From NCBI GenBank assembly GCA_028713125.1, contig JAQTOU010000006.1:124001-188000 (forward strand): a stretch of DNA of 64,000 bases. The letters are read 5' to 3'. Positions within the stretch are counted from its first letter, which is position 1. The number at the start of each line of letters is the position of its first letter. The notes under the pieces were generated by a model. It was not told the DNA's origin and did not search any database. It saw only the letters and a program-made list of their open reading frames with translations. This DNA comes from Elusimicrobiales bacterium. GTDB taxonomy: Bacteria > Elusimicrobiota > Elusimicrobia > Elusimicrobiales > UBA9959. This document shows, piece after piece, positions 26,009 to 34,495 of this stretch. Made by a program: the position numbers and the translations under genes.

Positions 26009-27493
26009 ATGAAAACCATTCTAGTCACCGGGCCTGACGGCTATATCGGCGGGCGGCTTGTAGGCCGGCTGCTGGCCAAGGGCTATAAGGTGCGCTGCCT
26101 GACGCGGAACCCGGACCACCTGTCCGGGCTGCCCTGGGCCGGCAGCGTGGAGATAGCGAAGGGCGATGTTTACAAGAACGAGGGGCTGGAGGCGGCGCTG
26201 GCCGGAACGGACGCCGCTTATTATCTGGTTCACTCCATGGCCGACGTTCCGGGCTTCGAAAAGATGGAGGAGACCTCGGCTTTGAATTTCGCCAAGGCAG
26301 CGTCCGCGGCGGGCTGCGGCAGGGTGGTCTATCTCGGCGGGCTCGGCAAGGATGAAGAAGGCCTCTCCAGGCACCTGCTTTCGCGCCACCGGGTGGGGGA
26401 GGTCCTGCGGACTTTCGGCCCCCCGGTTACTGAGTTCAGGGCCGCAATTATAGTCGGCTCCGGCAGCGTCTCTTTCGAGATGATCCGCTACCTGGTGGAG
26501 CGCATGCCTGTTATCCTTACCAGCCGCCTGCTGCAGGCGCGCTGCCAGCCGCTGGCGGTCAGGGACGCGCTCTCTTATCTTACGGACTGCCTGCAGAAAC
26601 CGGATACAGCCGGCCGTATAATTGAGATCGGGGGAGAGACTTCCCACTCCTACGAGGAGATGCTGAGGATTTACGCGGATATCAGAGGCCTGAAGCGCTG
26701 GTTCTTTAACCTGCGCCACGGGAGCGTTGGTTTTGGCGGCACGATGGTCGGTCTTATAACGCCCGTGCCGAGGAGGCTGGCGCGCCCGCTTTTAGAGAGC
26801 CTTAATTGCGACGTTACCTGCAGTACCTCCCTTGCGGCCGAGCTTTTCCCGGAGATAAAGCCGATGGACTATGCCACGGCCGTGAAACGCGCGCTGGTCC
26901 GCCTGAGCGAGAACGCCGTGGAAACTTCGTGGACCGCGGCTTATACGCCGTCCTACGCCAAACCTTATACTTTTGAGGACCGGGAAGGCCTTATCCGCCA
27001 TGCCCACGTGCTGGAGATCGCGGCTCCGCCCGAGACCGTATTCAAAGTGTTCACCGGGATAGGCGGCAGGCGCGGCTGGTTCTACTGGCCGTGGATCTGG
27101 GCTTTGAAAGCGCTTCAGGACCGTTTAGTAGGGGGGATAGGGATGCGCCTGGGGCGCCGCCATCCGGATATAATACGGCAGGGCGAGGTTCTGGATTTCT
27201 GGCGCGTCGAGCGGGTGATAGAGGGGCGGATGATGCTGCTGCGCGCCGAGATGAGGCTGCCCGGCAAAGGCTGGCTCCAGTTCGAAGCTGTGCCCGCGGG
27301 ACTTTTCCCTCCGGGCCAGCAGCCGAAGCACGGAGCCTGCACGCTCCGTCTTACCGCCTATTTCGAGCCCAGGGGGCTGTTCGGCAATCTTTACTGGTAT
27401 TCCCTTTACCCGGCCCACGTGGTGATCTTCCGGGGCCTGGCCCTCGAGATAAAGAACCGCGCTCTGGCGGCAGCAGAGGCTCTGAACCGCTGA
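26009..27493 (+). CDS. SDR-family NAD(P)-binding protein with C-terminal DUF2867
   Basis: The N-terminal half is an NmrA/epimerase-like Rossmann domain with the dinucleotide motif VTGPDGYIGGRL (about 6-17) and a YYLVHSM segment. The C-terminal half, from about residue 335, matches the DUF2867/START-like pattern (AHVLEIAAPPETVFKVFTGI, then GWFYWPWIWALKALQDR). Proteins with this two-domain layout are widespread, but their substrate is not known to me. The length of 494 residues is normal for the family. It stands alone between structured element A and a bidirectional terminator. Confidence 0.8.
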   Translation: MKTILVTGPDGYIGGRLVGRLLAKGYKVRCLTRNPDHLSGLPWAGSVEIAKGDVYKNEGLEAALAGTDAAYYLVHSMADVPGFEKMEETSALNFAKAASAAGCGRVVYLGGLGKDEEGLSRHLLSRHRVGEVLRTFGPPVTEFRAAIIVGSGSVSFEMIRYLVERMPVILTSRLLQARCQPLAVRDALSYLTDCLQKPDTAGRIIEIGGETSHSYEEMLRIYADIRGLKRWFFNLRHGSVGFGGTMVGLITPVPRRLARPLLESLNCDVTCSTSLAAELFPEIKPMDYATAVKRALVRLSENAVETSWTAAYTPSYAKPYTFEDREGLIRHAHVLEIAAPPETVFKVFTGIGGRRGWFYWPWIWALKALQDRLVGGIGMRLGRRHPDIIRQGEVLDFWRVERVIEGRMMLLRAEMRLPGKGWLQFEAVPAGLFPPGQQPKHGACTLRLTAYFEPRGLFGNLYWYSLYPAHVVIFRGLALEIKNRALAAAEALNR

Positions 27494-27526
27494 AATAAAA
27501 GAACCGGGCTTTCCCGGCGTAAAAAA

Positions 27527-27556
27527 AGCCCGGACTTTAGTCCGGGCTCTTTTTTA
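27527..27556. terminator. Bidirectional intrinsic terminator
   Basis: AGCCCGGACT (27527-27536) pairs with 27539-27548. A run of A precedes it and CTTTTTT follows, so it can end both the plus-strand SDR gene and the minus-strand dihaem cytochrome operon. Confidence 0.85.
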
Positions 27557-27574
27557 TATTAACTTGATCGGCTA

Positions 27575-28264
27575 TTATTTCAGGGTTTTAATGAATTTGA
27601 CAAGTTCCTTGATCTGGGCTTCGCCGAGCTTGCTTTTGAAAGCGGGCATTTTGCCTTTGCCGTCAGAGATCAGTTTGGCGACGGCGTCGTCGGTCTTCTC
27701 CTGGGTCGCCTTGGCGGTGAGGTCCAGGGCCGCGGGTTCGAGCTTGAACATCTTGGCCATCGAGGGGCTTCCCTTTCCGTCCTTGCCGTGGCAGGAGGCG
27801 CATTTGGCTTTATAGTCGGCGTTCTCGGCGGCCTTCGCGGCGGGCTTTGCCGGGGCGGCGGCGGGAGCGGCCGGTTTCACTTCGGCGGCTTTTGCTTCAG
27901 GAGCTTTAACGTCGGCAGCCTTGGTCTCGGCGGTTTTTGCATCGGCGGCTTTAAGGTAGGAGACGATAGCCGTTATTTCGGCGGCGGTAAGCCTGGCTTT
28001 ATGCGCCGGCATTTTGCCTTTGCCGCCGGAGATTATGGCGGCGATATCCGCGTCGCTCATCGCGAGGAAGGCCTTGTCGGTCAGGTCCATCGCCGCGGGT
28101 TCGAGCTTGAACATCTTCACCATGGCGGGAGCGCCTTTCCTGTCCTTGCCGTGGCAGGAAACGCACATCTTGCCGTAATTCGCGGCCGGCTCGGCGGCGA
28201 AGGACGGGAGGGCCTGCGCGCAAAAAAGAAGAACACCCGAGACCGCGATGATATTTATTTTCAT
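27575..28264 (-). CDS. Dihaem class I cytochrome c, tandem domains
   Basis: A 229-residue exported protein with a signal peptide (about 1-23, ending SFAAE) and two similar cytochrome c domains, CVSCHGKDRKGAP near residue 34 and CASCHGKDGKGSP near 157. They are joined by an Ala/Lys/Pro-rich linker with repeated AET and APEAK motifs (about 108-150). Each domain has GGKGKMPA or DGKGKMPA, giving the axial Met. AAAGGA precedes the start, which overlaps the nrfD-like stop as ATGA. It is probably the soluble electron acceptor of the upstream quinol oxidoreductase. Confidence 0.88.
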   Translation of the reverse strand: MKINIIAVSGVLLFCAQALPSFAAEPAANYGKMCVSCHGKDRKGAPAMVKMFKLEPAAMDLTDKAFLAMSDADIAAIISGGKGKMPAHKARLTAAEITAIVSYLKAADAKTAETKAADVKAPEAKAAEVKPAAPAAAPAKPAAKAAENADYKAKCASCHGKDGKGSPSMAKMFKLEPAALDLTAKATQEKTDDAVAKLISDGKGKMPAFKSKLGEAQIKELVKFIKTLK

Positions 28265-29463
28265 ATTGTTTCCTTTGTTTTCTCCCAGGGCGGGAGAAGG
28301 TAGAGCAGGGCCGCGAGAATAAAGAGCGGGAGGATACCCAGCCCGATAGCGCTGAGCAGTCCCTCGCGGCCGGCCAGTTCCATCTTATAGGTGGTAAAGC
28401 CGAGGAAGCTCTTGGAGAAGAACTGCCCGCCTATCACCACGTTCCACCTCATCGCCAGGATGCCGATAAGGGCGAGGGTGCCTGAGAGGGCGTAGAAGAT
28501 CTTGCGGGCTTTTTCCGGGAGCTCCACCATCTGCACGGTTCCGAGCAGGAAGATGGGCGTAAGCGAGCCCATGATGATCTGTATCAGGATCATGCTGACG
28601 AACAGCTTGCCTTCAACCAGCAGGCTGATGATGTCGAAGTGCTCCTCGGCCTCGTAAACGGTCTGCAGGCTCTCCAGCATTTCAAGGGAGAAGGCCAATA
28701 TGATGGCCGTCAGCAGGAATTTGCCTATGGTGTCCAGGCAGGGCATGTCTATCTTGACGTTGCGCGCCCAGCAGGCGAGCATATAGACCAGCATCACGCC
28801 GGCGATGCCCGACGCCATCGCCGAGAAGATGAAGATCACGGGCATCAGCGGCGTGGACCACCAGGGGTTGGCCTTGATGGAGCCGAAGATGAAGCCGACA
28901 TAGCCGTGCAGGAGCAGGGCCGACGGAAGGCCGACTATGGTCAGTATGCGGCCGAGCTTGTCGTCTATCTCGAGGGAGCGGGGGGAAATATTGGTCACGC
29001 CCAGCGTGAGGATCTTGTAGAAAACGCGCTTGGGCCAGAACTTCTCGGAGATGGACCACTCCACGATCTCCTTGCGGTAATCCAGCCAGACTTCCATCAG
29101 CAGGACGACCATGAGGTACCAGAGGTACACGAAGCCGAACATGGCCATGGCCGACGAGGTGTGCGGCGTCATGAAGATCTCGATGCCGCGCTCGGGGTGG
29201 CCGAGGTGCACGTTGAGCGGCAGCGGCGCCACCAGGAGGAAGGCCAGGGCTACCAGCAGGGAAAGCCGGTAGATGGGCTTTATCGCTTTTACGTCGAACA
29301 CGCGCTCAAGGGAGGCGAGGACGAAAGCGCCGGCCACGAGGCCGGTGATATAAGGGTAGAGAACGATGAGGACGCTCCACTGGAGCTCCAGCTCGTTGGG
29401 GTAGATGAAGCCGGAGACCTTGCCCAGGGCTCCGCGCAGCATTTCGATTATAGCCATGTCCAT
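28261..29463 (-). CDS. NrfD/PsrC-family quinol-interacting membrane subunit
   Basis: A 400-residue integral membrane protein with about ten hydrophobic helices, of the NrfD/HybB/PsrC type (for example LNVHLGHPERGIEIFMTPH and SAMAMFGFVYLWYL). This family binds menaquinol at the membrane surface and works with a ferredoxin-like NrfC/PsrB subunit, which is encoded immediately upstream. AGGAGG lies seven bases before the start, and the start overlaps the stop of the FeS gene as ATGA. The complex probably passes electrons between quinol and the cytochromes encoded at both ends of the operon. Confidence 0.86.
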   Translation of the reverse strand: MDMAIIEMLRGALGKVSGFIYPNELELQWSVLIVLYPYITGLVAGAFVLASLERVFDVKAIKPIYRLSLLVALAFLLVAPLPLNVHLGHPERGIEIFMTPHTSSAMAMFGFVYLWYLMVVLLMEVWLDYRKEIVEWSISEKFWPKRVFYKILTLGVTNISPRSLEIDDKLGRILTIVGLPSALLLHGYVGFIFGSIKANPWWSTPLMPVIFIFSAMASGIAGVMLVYMLACWARNVKIDMPCLDTIGKFLLTAIILAFSLEMLESLQTVYEAEEHFDIISLLVEGKLFVSMILIQIIMGSLTPIFLLGTVQMVELPEKARKIFYALSGTLALIGILAMRWNVVIGGQFFSKSFLGFTTYKMELAGREGLLSAIGLGILPLFILAALLYLLPPWEKTKETI

Positions 29464-30233
29464 CAGCGGACCTCCTTGTCGAGGCCTTTGTAGACCACTT
29501 TACACTGCGTTCCAAGGTTGGGCTTCAGCACCTGGGTGTTTTCTGTTTCGTAGAACTTCGAAATCGCGCTCTTCGGGTCGCTCAGGTCGCCGAACATCCG
29601 GGCGCCGGTGGGGCAGACCTCGACGCAGGCGGTCTTGAGACCCTTCTTGATGCGGTGATAGCAGAGCGTGCATTTGTCGGCCGTGTGGGTTATCGGGTTG
29701 AAGAAGCGGCTGCCGTAGGGGCAGGCCTGGATGCAGTAGCGGCAGCCTATGCAGTATTTCTTGTCCACCAGGACCACGCCGTCCTCGGACAGGAAGGTGG
29801 CGCCCACGGGGCAGACCTGCACGCAGGGAGCGTGCTCGCAGTGGTTGCAGATCTTGGGCACGAAAAAGCTCTTGGTGACGGTTTCAGGGTCGGCGGGCGG
29901 GAGGTAGCCGTCCAGGCCGCCGTTGGGCGAGTCCACGTTGACCTCGCCGCTGCGCCTGAGGATATAGCGCTCCACCCAGGTGCGGAAATAGAAAGCTTCG
30001 CGGGGAACTTCGTTCTCCGTCTTGCAGGCGTCCACGCAGCGGGCGCAGCCTATGCACTTATTGATATCGATAGCGTAGCCCCAATAAGGCTTCTTTCTCT
30101 TCCAGGCGGGCTCGCGGAAGAATTTCTCCGCGGCCTGCACGGGGGTGCTGAAAGCTTTGGAGACGAGCACCATCGCGGCGCCGACGGCTGTCTTCAGGAA
30201 CTGTTTGCGGCTGAAGTTTTTCATAATGGTCAT
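29463..30233 (-). CDS. NrfC/PsrB-type 4Fe-4S ferredoxin subunit with Tat-like signal
   Basis: A 256-residue iron-sulfur protein. A Tat-like signal, SRKQFLKTAVGAAMVLV, near the N-terminus suggests export of the folded protein through the TatA/TatC encoded just upstream; the usual RR is RK here. Cysteine clusters CIGCARCVDAC, CNHCEHAPCVQVCP, CIGCRYCIQACP and CTLC...CVEVCP give four 4Fe-4S sites. The start at 30233 overlaps the tetrahaem cytochrome stop as ATGA; a longer start at 30257 is possible. It is the electron-transfer partner of the NrfD subunit. Confidence 0.88.
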   Translation of the reverse strand: MTIMKNFSRKQFLKTAVGAAMVLVSKAFSTPVQAAEKFFREPAWKRKKPYWGYAIDINKCIGCARCVDACKTENEVPREAFYFRTWVERYILRRSGEVNVDSPNGGLDGYLPPADPETVTKSFFVPKICNHCEHAPCVQVCPVGATFLSEDGVVLVDKKYCIGCRYCIQACPYGSRFFNPITHTADKCTLCYHRIKKGLKTACVEVCPTGARMFGDLSDPKSAISKFYETENTQVLKPNLGTQCKVVYKGLDKEVR

Positions 30234-30685
30234 TTGGGCTGGTGAGGCTGATGGCACATATTGCAGGGAGCGTCGGGATTGTGCTCTTTGAGGTTTATCT
30301 GCGGGTATTTCGCGGGCTTGGAGATGGTTCTTTCATGGCAATGGCCGCAGAAAGCCCTCATCTCGGTTTCCTTGGGCCTCCGGGGCTTATTGTCGGACTT
30401 GGGGTTCTCGACGTGGCCGAGCAGAGCGCCGTGGCAGCTTTCGCAGTTTATGCCGCGGTGGCTGGATTTGGCTTTGTCGGCGACCTGCTGCGCGTGGCAC
30501 TTCTTGCAGGCTTCGGCCCCGGCGTAATGGCGGGGCTGGGCGGCGAATTCGTCTACCGAGTCGGCGCGGTAATGGCCCAGCTTGCCGAAGCTTTTCGGGA
30601 CGAGCAGGCTGCGCACGGACAGGAAGCCGACTAAGGCGACCGCGAATATAATGACAACGCGAATCAGATGCTGGACGTCTTTCAT
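30230..30685 (-). CDS. Membrane-anchored tetrahaem cytochrome c
   Basis: A 151-residue protein with one N-terminal membrane helix (about 8-27) and four CxxCH motifs: CKKCH, CESCH, CGHCH and CNMCH. It is the first gene of a four-gene operon (tetrahaem cytochrome, FeS protein, NrfD, dihaem cytochrome), all joined by four-base ATGA overlaps. The arrangement resembles quinol:cytochrome oxidoreductases such as Cbc or Qrc types, in which a multihaem subunit replaces the Rieske/cytochrome bc1 system. It follows tatC by only 34 bases. Confidence 0.86.
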   Translation of the reverse strand: MKDVQHLIRVVIIFAVALVGFLSVRSLLVPKSFGKLGHYRADSVDEFAAQPRHYAGAEACKKCHAQQVADKAKSSHRGINCESCHGALLGHVENPKSDNKPRRPKETEMRAFCGHCHERTISKPAKYPQINLKEHNPDAPCNMCHQPHQPK

Positions 30686-30719
30686 ATATTGATATTTTAC
30701 AATAAATCGCGGGACGGTT

Positions 30720-31484
30720 TTACAACCCGGATTTTTCGTTGCCCACCTGGCCGGCGATTATAAGGACGGAGGGCGCGGCGGAGGCGGCCGCGAACCGCGA
30801 GACCCAGATGCTCAGCTCGTACAGGCCGAACATCGGGGCCGCGAAGACCATCATATTGAAAATATCGGGGGTGGGCGTGAGGATGGCGGCGGCTATGAAG
30901 ATCAGCACTATGGCGTAGCGGTACTTGCTCCGGAGCAGGCGGTGGTCGATCACGCCGGCCTTTGTGAGGATATAGCTCAGGACCGGCATTTCGAAAACGA
31001 GCCCGGTGCCCAGTATGGTCCAGGTGATGAAGGAAATATAGCTTTGGGCGGAGATAAGCGGCCGGAGGTCCTCCCCGGCGAAACCGAGTAGGAATTTGAG
31101 CGCGGGCGGAATGAAGATGTAATAGGAGAACAGGACCCCGGCCGAGAAAGCGAACATGACCCAGCCTACGAAGGCGAAAACATTGCCTTTAAGCCCGGGG
31201 CCGGCGGCTGGCTCCACGAATTTCCAGACCTGGTAAAGCAGGAAAGGCATGGAAATTATCAGGCCGGCCGTAAAGGAGATATTGAGGTAGACGGACAGCG
31301 CCTCCGTGGGGGAAAAGAACACCAGCTTGTCCACGGTCCCGGCTATCGGTTGCTTGATGATCCTGAACAGCAGCGAGGAATAGTTGAAGGAAACCCCGAA
31401 GGCGCAGGCGAGGAAGATCAGCGAAGAGATAAGCCTGCGTCTTAATTCGTCGAGGTGGGAGGACAAAGAAAGGGTGGGGTCCAT
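30720..31484 (-). CDS. tatC: Twin-arginine translocase subunit TatC
   Basis: A 254-residue protein with six hydrophobic helices and the N-terminal SSHLDELRRRLISS motif typical of TatC, which binds the twin-arginine signal. A later helix ends in TPTPDIFNMMVFAAPMFGLYELSIW, as usual. It lies 24 bases downstream of tatA, and an exported iron-sulfur protein with a Tat-like signal is encoded two genes further on, so the respiratory operon and its translocase are grouped. Confidence 0.95.
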   Translation of the reverse strand: MDPTLSLSSHLDELRRRLISSLIFLACAFGVSFNYSSLLFRIIKQPIAGTVDKLVFFSPTEALSVYLNISFTAGLIISMPFLLYQVWKFVEPAAGPGLKGNVFAFVGWVMFAFSAGVLFSYYIFIPPALKFLLGFAGEDLRPLISAQSYISFITWTILGTGLVFEMPVLSYILTKAGVIDHRLLRSKYRYAIVLIFIAAAILTPTPDIFNMMVFAAPMFGLYELSIWVSRFAAASAAPSVLIIAGQVGNEKSGL

Positions 31485-31508
31485 TACGGGGCCGGGTCCG
31501 TCCGTAAA

Positions 31509-31700
31509 TTATTGCTTCGGCTGTTTGTCGTTCGGGGCGGGCTTCTCGTCAGCCGGGTCTTCCCGCATCGCTTTCTTGAATTCCTTTATCGTGGTGGCCA
31601 CGGACTTGCCGAGCTCCGGAAGCTTGTTCGCTCCGAAAAGAAGAACGCAGATAAAACCTATAAAAAGCAGTTCTGGTGTTCCCATGCCTAGTATCCTCAT
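31509..31700 (-). CDS. tatA: Twin-arginine translocase subunit TatA
   Basis: A 63-residue protein with a single membrane helix (about 9-20, [13 protein letters not shown]) followed by the [23 protein letters not shown] amphipathic region typical of TatA/TatE. The charged C-terminal tail is short. GGAGGGAG lies eight bases upstream of the ATG at 31700. No TatB is seen next to it, so a two-component TatA-TatC system is likely. A TATAAT box on the minus strand lies about 45 bases upstream, without a clear -35. Confidence 0.93.
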   Translation of the reverse strand: MRILGMGTPELLFIGFICVLLFGANKLPELGKSVATTIKEFKKAMREDPADEKPAPNDKQPKQ

Positions 31701-31821
31701 ATTGCTCCCTCCGAACGCTGGCTTCCCGCGTTCACTATATATATTATACCACTTAGGGAGGCCCGGCCATTAGGGCCACGAATACCGGCGTAATTTAGAT
31801 ATAATAATTTCAGGAGGACTT

Positions 31822-32226
31822 ATGGCTAAAATATTGATAATTGACGATGATCCCGACATAGTGGAGTCGATGCGCATAATCCTGGAAAGCTGCCGGCACA
31901 AGGTGAAGGTGGCGAAGAATGGGGCAGAAGGTCTTAAAGAGGCCAAGGCGGCCAAATACGACCTGATCATCCTGGACGTCATGATGGAAACCATGAGCAC
32001 CGGTTTCGAGGTCGCGCGCGGCCTCAGGGAAAGCCGGGAGAATAAGACCGTGCCGATCCTGATGCTGACCGCGATAAAAGAAAGCACCGGCCTGGACTTC
32101 AACAGCGAGGTGGGGGACAAAGACTGGCTGCCGGTCAACGCCTATCTTGAAAAGCCGCTGAAGCCGAACGAACTCCTGGTTAAAGTGGAAGCCCTCCTCA
32201 AGGGCGACGCTCCCAAAGGGAAATGA
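31822..32226 (+). CDS. CheY-like response regulator (receiver domain only)
   Basis: A 134-residue stand-alone receiver domain. The acidic pair DDDPD lies near residues 8-12, the phosphoacceptor is D52 in LIILDVMME, and conserved Thr (MLTA) and Lys (EKPLKP) follow. No output domain is present, so it must act through protein contact. AGGAGG lies just upstream of the start. It is followed after four bases by a histidine kinase, its likely partner. Confidence 0.93.
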   Translation: MAKILIIDDDPDIVESMRIILESCRHKVKVAKNGAEGLKEAKAAKYDLIILDVMMETMSTGFEVARGLRESRENKTVPILMLTAIKESTGLDFNSEVGDKDWLPVNAYLEKPLKPNELLVKVEALLKGDAPKGK

Positions 32227-32230
32227 CGCT

Positions 32231-33571
32231 TTGACCGACGCCGTGCGGGAACAGCAGGACGGCCTGGCTGAAAGCCTTTATTGGCTTATCCGCCTGCGCT
32301 GGTTCGCCGTGGGGGGGGTGGTCCTGACCACCCTCTTCGCGGACAAGGTTTTAGGCCTCGGGCTGGATTACGGGAAGCTTTATTCCCTGGCGGCGGCGCT
32401 GTGCGCCTATAACTTTCTTTTTCTTCTTTATCTGAACCGGGTCCGGGCTTCCGACAGGCCGGACCTGCCCGTGATCACCAACCGCCTTGCGAACTCCCAG
32501 ATCCCGCTTGACCTGCTGAGCCTGGCGGCCCTTCTCCACTTCTCAGGCGGGCCGGAAAATCCTTTCGCCTATTATTTTTTCTTCCACATGATAATAGCGA
32601 GCATTTTGCTCTCGCGCCGGGCCAGCTATCTGCAGGCCGCTTTCGCCTCGGTCCTTTTCCTTTTAGTCAGCGGCCTGGAGTACAGCGGGCAGTGGCGGCA
32701 CTATTGCATAAACGGACCGGGCTTCTGTTTCCTCGGGGAAGGGTCCCTGCCGCTGCTCGGTTCCTCCGCCGCCTTCGTCAGCACCCTGTTCATAGCGGTC
32801 TATATGGCGAGCTCCGTCTCGCTCAAGCTCAGGCAGAAGGAAGCCACGCTGCGCCAGGCCAATCTGCAGCTGAAAGAAAAAGACAAGATAAAGAGCAACT
32901 ACGTCCTGCGCGTTTCCCACGACGTGAAAGAGCATCTGGCCGCGATACAGGCCTGCCTGGACCCCGTCCTGCACGGCCTTACCGGGCCCCTCGCGCCCGG
33001 GCAGGAAGACCTTCTGCGCAGGTCTTACGCCAGGACAGAGAAGCTGCTCGTTTTCGTCAAGGCCCTGCTCGAGATAACGCGCCTGAAGCTGAGCAAGAAA
33101 ATAGAGACCGGGCCCTTCTCGCTGCTGAAAACGGCGGAGAATGCCGTGCGCCTGGTGGAAGAGAGGGCCGGGGAGAAAAAAATAAAGCTCGCCTGGTCGG
33201 TCGCCCCGGGCGTGGATATCATCAACGGCGCGCAGATCTATATCGAGGAAACTATCGCAAATTTCCTCGCCAATTCGATCAAGTACACCCCCGAAGGCGG
33301 AAGCGTGGAGCTCGCCATAACGGACGAGGGGGAAAAGGTGAGGATACGCGTCACCGATACCGGCATGGGCGTGCCCGGGGACGACCTCCCGCATCTCTTC
33401 GAGGAATTCTTCAGGGCCAGGAACGCCAGGGCCACGGAGCGGAACGGAACGGGCCTGGGACTTTCCATCGCCAAGGAAGTCGCCGAGAAACACAAAGGGA
33501 GCATCTGGGTCGAGTCGCAGGAGGGCAAGGGCGCCTCGTTCTACCTTATACTGCCTAAAAATGCCGATTGA
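32231..33571 (+). CDS. Membrane sensor histidine kinase
   Basis: A 446-residue kinase reading from a TTG start five bases after the response regulator stop. Five to six membrane helices (about 15-195) form the sensor without a recognisable extracellular domain. A short coiled coil (LRQANLQLKEKDKIKSNYV) leads to the H-box RVSHDVKEHLA (H230). The ATPase domain shows N (NSIKYTPEGG), G1 (VTDTGMGVPG), F (FEEFFRA) and G2 (GTGLGLSIAKEVAEKH) boxes. The signal cannot be deduced from the sequence. Confidence 0.92.
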   Translation: MTDAVREQQDGLAESLYWLIRLRWFAVGGVVLTTLFADKVLGLGLDYGKLYSLAAALCAYNFLFLLYLNRVRASDRPDLPVITNRLANSQIPLDLLSLAALLHFSGGPENPFAYYFFFHMIIASILLSRRASYLQAAFASVLFLLVSGLEYSGQWRHYCINGPGFCFLGEGSLPLLGSSAAFVSTLFIAVYMASSVSLKLRQKEATLRQANLQLKEKDKIKSNYVLRVSHDVKEHLAAIQACLDPVLHGLTGPLAPGQEDLLRRSYARTEKLLVFVKALLEITRLKLSKKIETGPFSLLKTAENAVRLVEERAGEKKIKLAWSVAPGVDIINGAQIYIEETIANFLANSIKYTPEGGSVELAITDEGEKVRIRVTDTGMGVPGDDLPHLFEEFFRARNARATERNGTGLGLSIAKEVAEKHKGSIWVESQEGKGASFYLILPKNAD

Positions 33572-33589
33572 CCGGACGAGGAACTGCCA

Positions 33590-34495
33590 ATGTCGGTGAA
33601 CGTTACCTGCGCCTGCGGCGCTGTCTACAATCTTAAAGACGAATATGCCGGCTCGCAGCTGGCCTGCCCCAAATGCGGGGCCGCCATAGCCGTGCCCGCG
33701 CTGCCGCCGGCCCCCCCGGTGCATGTCCAGGGCGGGGACGCCGTGTTCTCCCGCGACAAATTCCTGCTGAACCAGCAGCATTTGGCCATCCGCGAGAAAT
33801 ACGACGTCGCGGACGAAGCCGGGGCCCCGCTTATGTTCGTGGAGCGCCCCCGCTACATCTTCCTTAACGTCCTGGCTATCTTCGCCGGCCTCTTCGCCGG
33901 CCTGGTCAATCTTTTTTTCTTCGGGGCGGTCGGCGCCGGGATTAAAAAGGGGGGCGGCGATCCCATGCTGGTCCTCCTCCTGTCGCTCTGGGCCGTCTAC
34001 GGCAGTTTCCTGGTGGTCTACCTTGTGGCGGCCGTCCTTGCCAAAAAGCGCCATATCACTATCTACCGCGATGAAAGCAAGGCGGAGACCCTGCTCCAGG
34101 TCCTGCAGGAGAGCAAGATACAGATCCTTACCGCTTCTTTCTCCGTCCTGGACCCGCAGGGAGTCAGGGTAGCCAGGATCTTTAAAAAGCGCCTCCATAA
34201 TATCCTCCGGAAGCGCTGGTATTGCCACGACGGCGCCGGCGCGGCCCTGTTCATCGCCAAAGAGGATTCGATGATCCTCTCGATGCTGCGCTTCTTCCTC
34301 GGCAGTTTTTTCGGGCTCCTGCGCACTAACTACATGATCTATGACCGGGGCGAGAACATCCTGGGCGAATTCAACCGCAAGCTGACCATCCTGGACCGCT
34401 ACGTGCTGGATATGAGCGCGGATTCCCGCCGCTCGATCGACCGGCGCGCGGCTTTGGCCATGGGCGTGCTCCTGGATACGGGGGAGAAACGCTGA
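33590..34495 (+). CDS. Membrane protein with zinc-ribbon and scramblase/LURP-one-like domain
   Basis: A 301-residue protein. The N-terminus is a zinc ribbon of the MJ0042 type (CACGAVYNL ... CPKCGAAI). A domain similar to phospholipid scramblase or tubby-like LURP-one proteins seems to be split by two membrane helices (about 88-115 and 130-155): KFLLNQQHLAIREKYDV before and ITASFSVLDPQGVRVARI with FIAKEDSMI after. Function in bacteria is unclear. The next gene, a rhomboid, overlaps its stop as TGATG, so the two are probably made together. Confidence 0.55.
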   Translation: MSVNVTCACGAVYNLKDEYAGSQLACPKCGAAIAVPALPPAPPVHVQGGDAVFSRDKFLLNQQHLAIREKYDVADEAGAPLMFVERPRYIFLNVLAIFAGLFAGLVNLFFFGAVGAGIKKGGGDPMLVLLLSLWAVYGSFLVVYLVAAVLAKKRHITIYRDESKAETLLQVLQESKIQILTASFSVLDPQGVRVARIFKKRLHNILRKRWYCHDGAGAALFIAKEDSMILSMLRFFLGSFFGLLRTNYMIYDRGENILGEFNRKLTILDRYVLDMSADSRRSIDRRAALAMGVLLDTGEKR

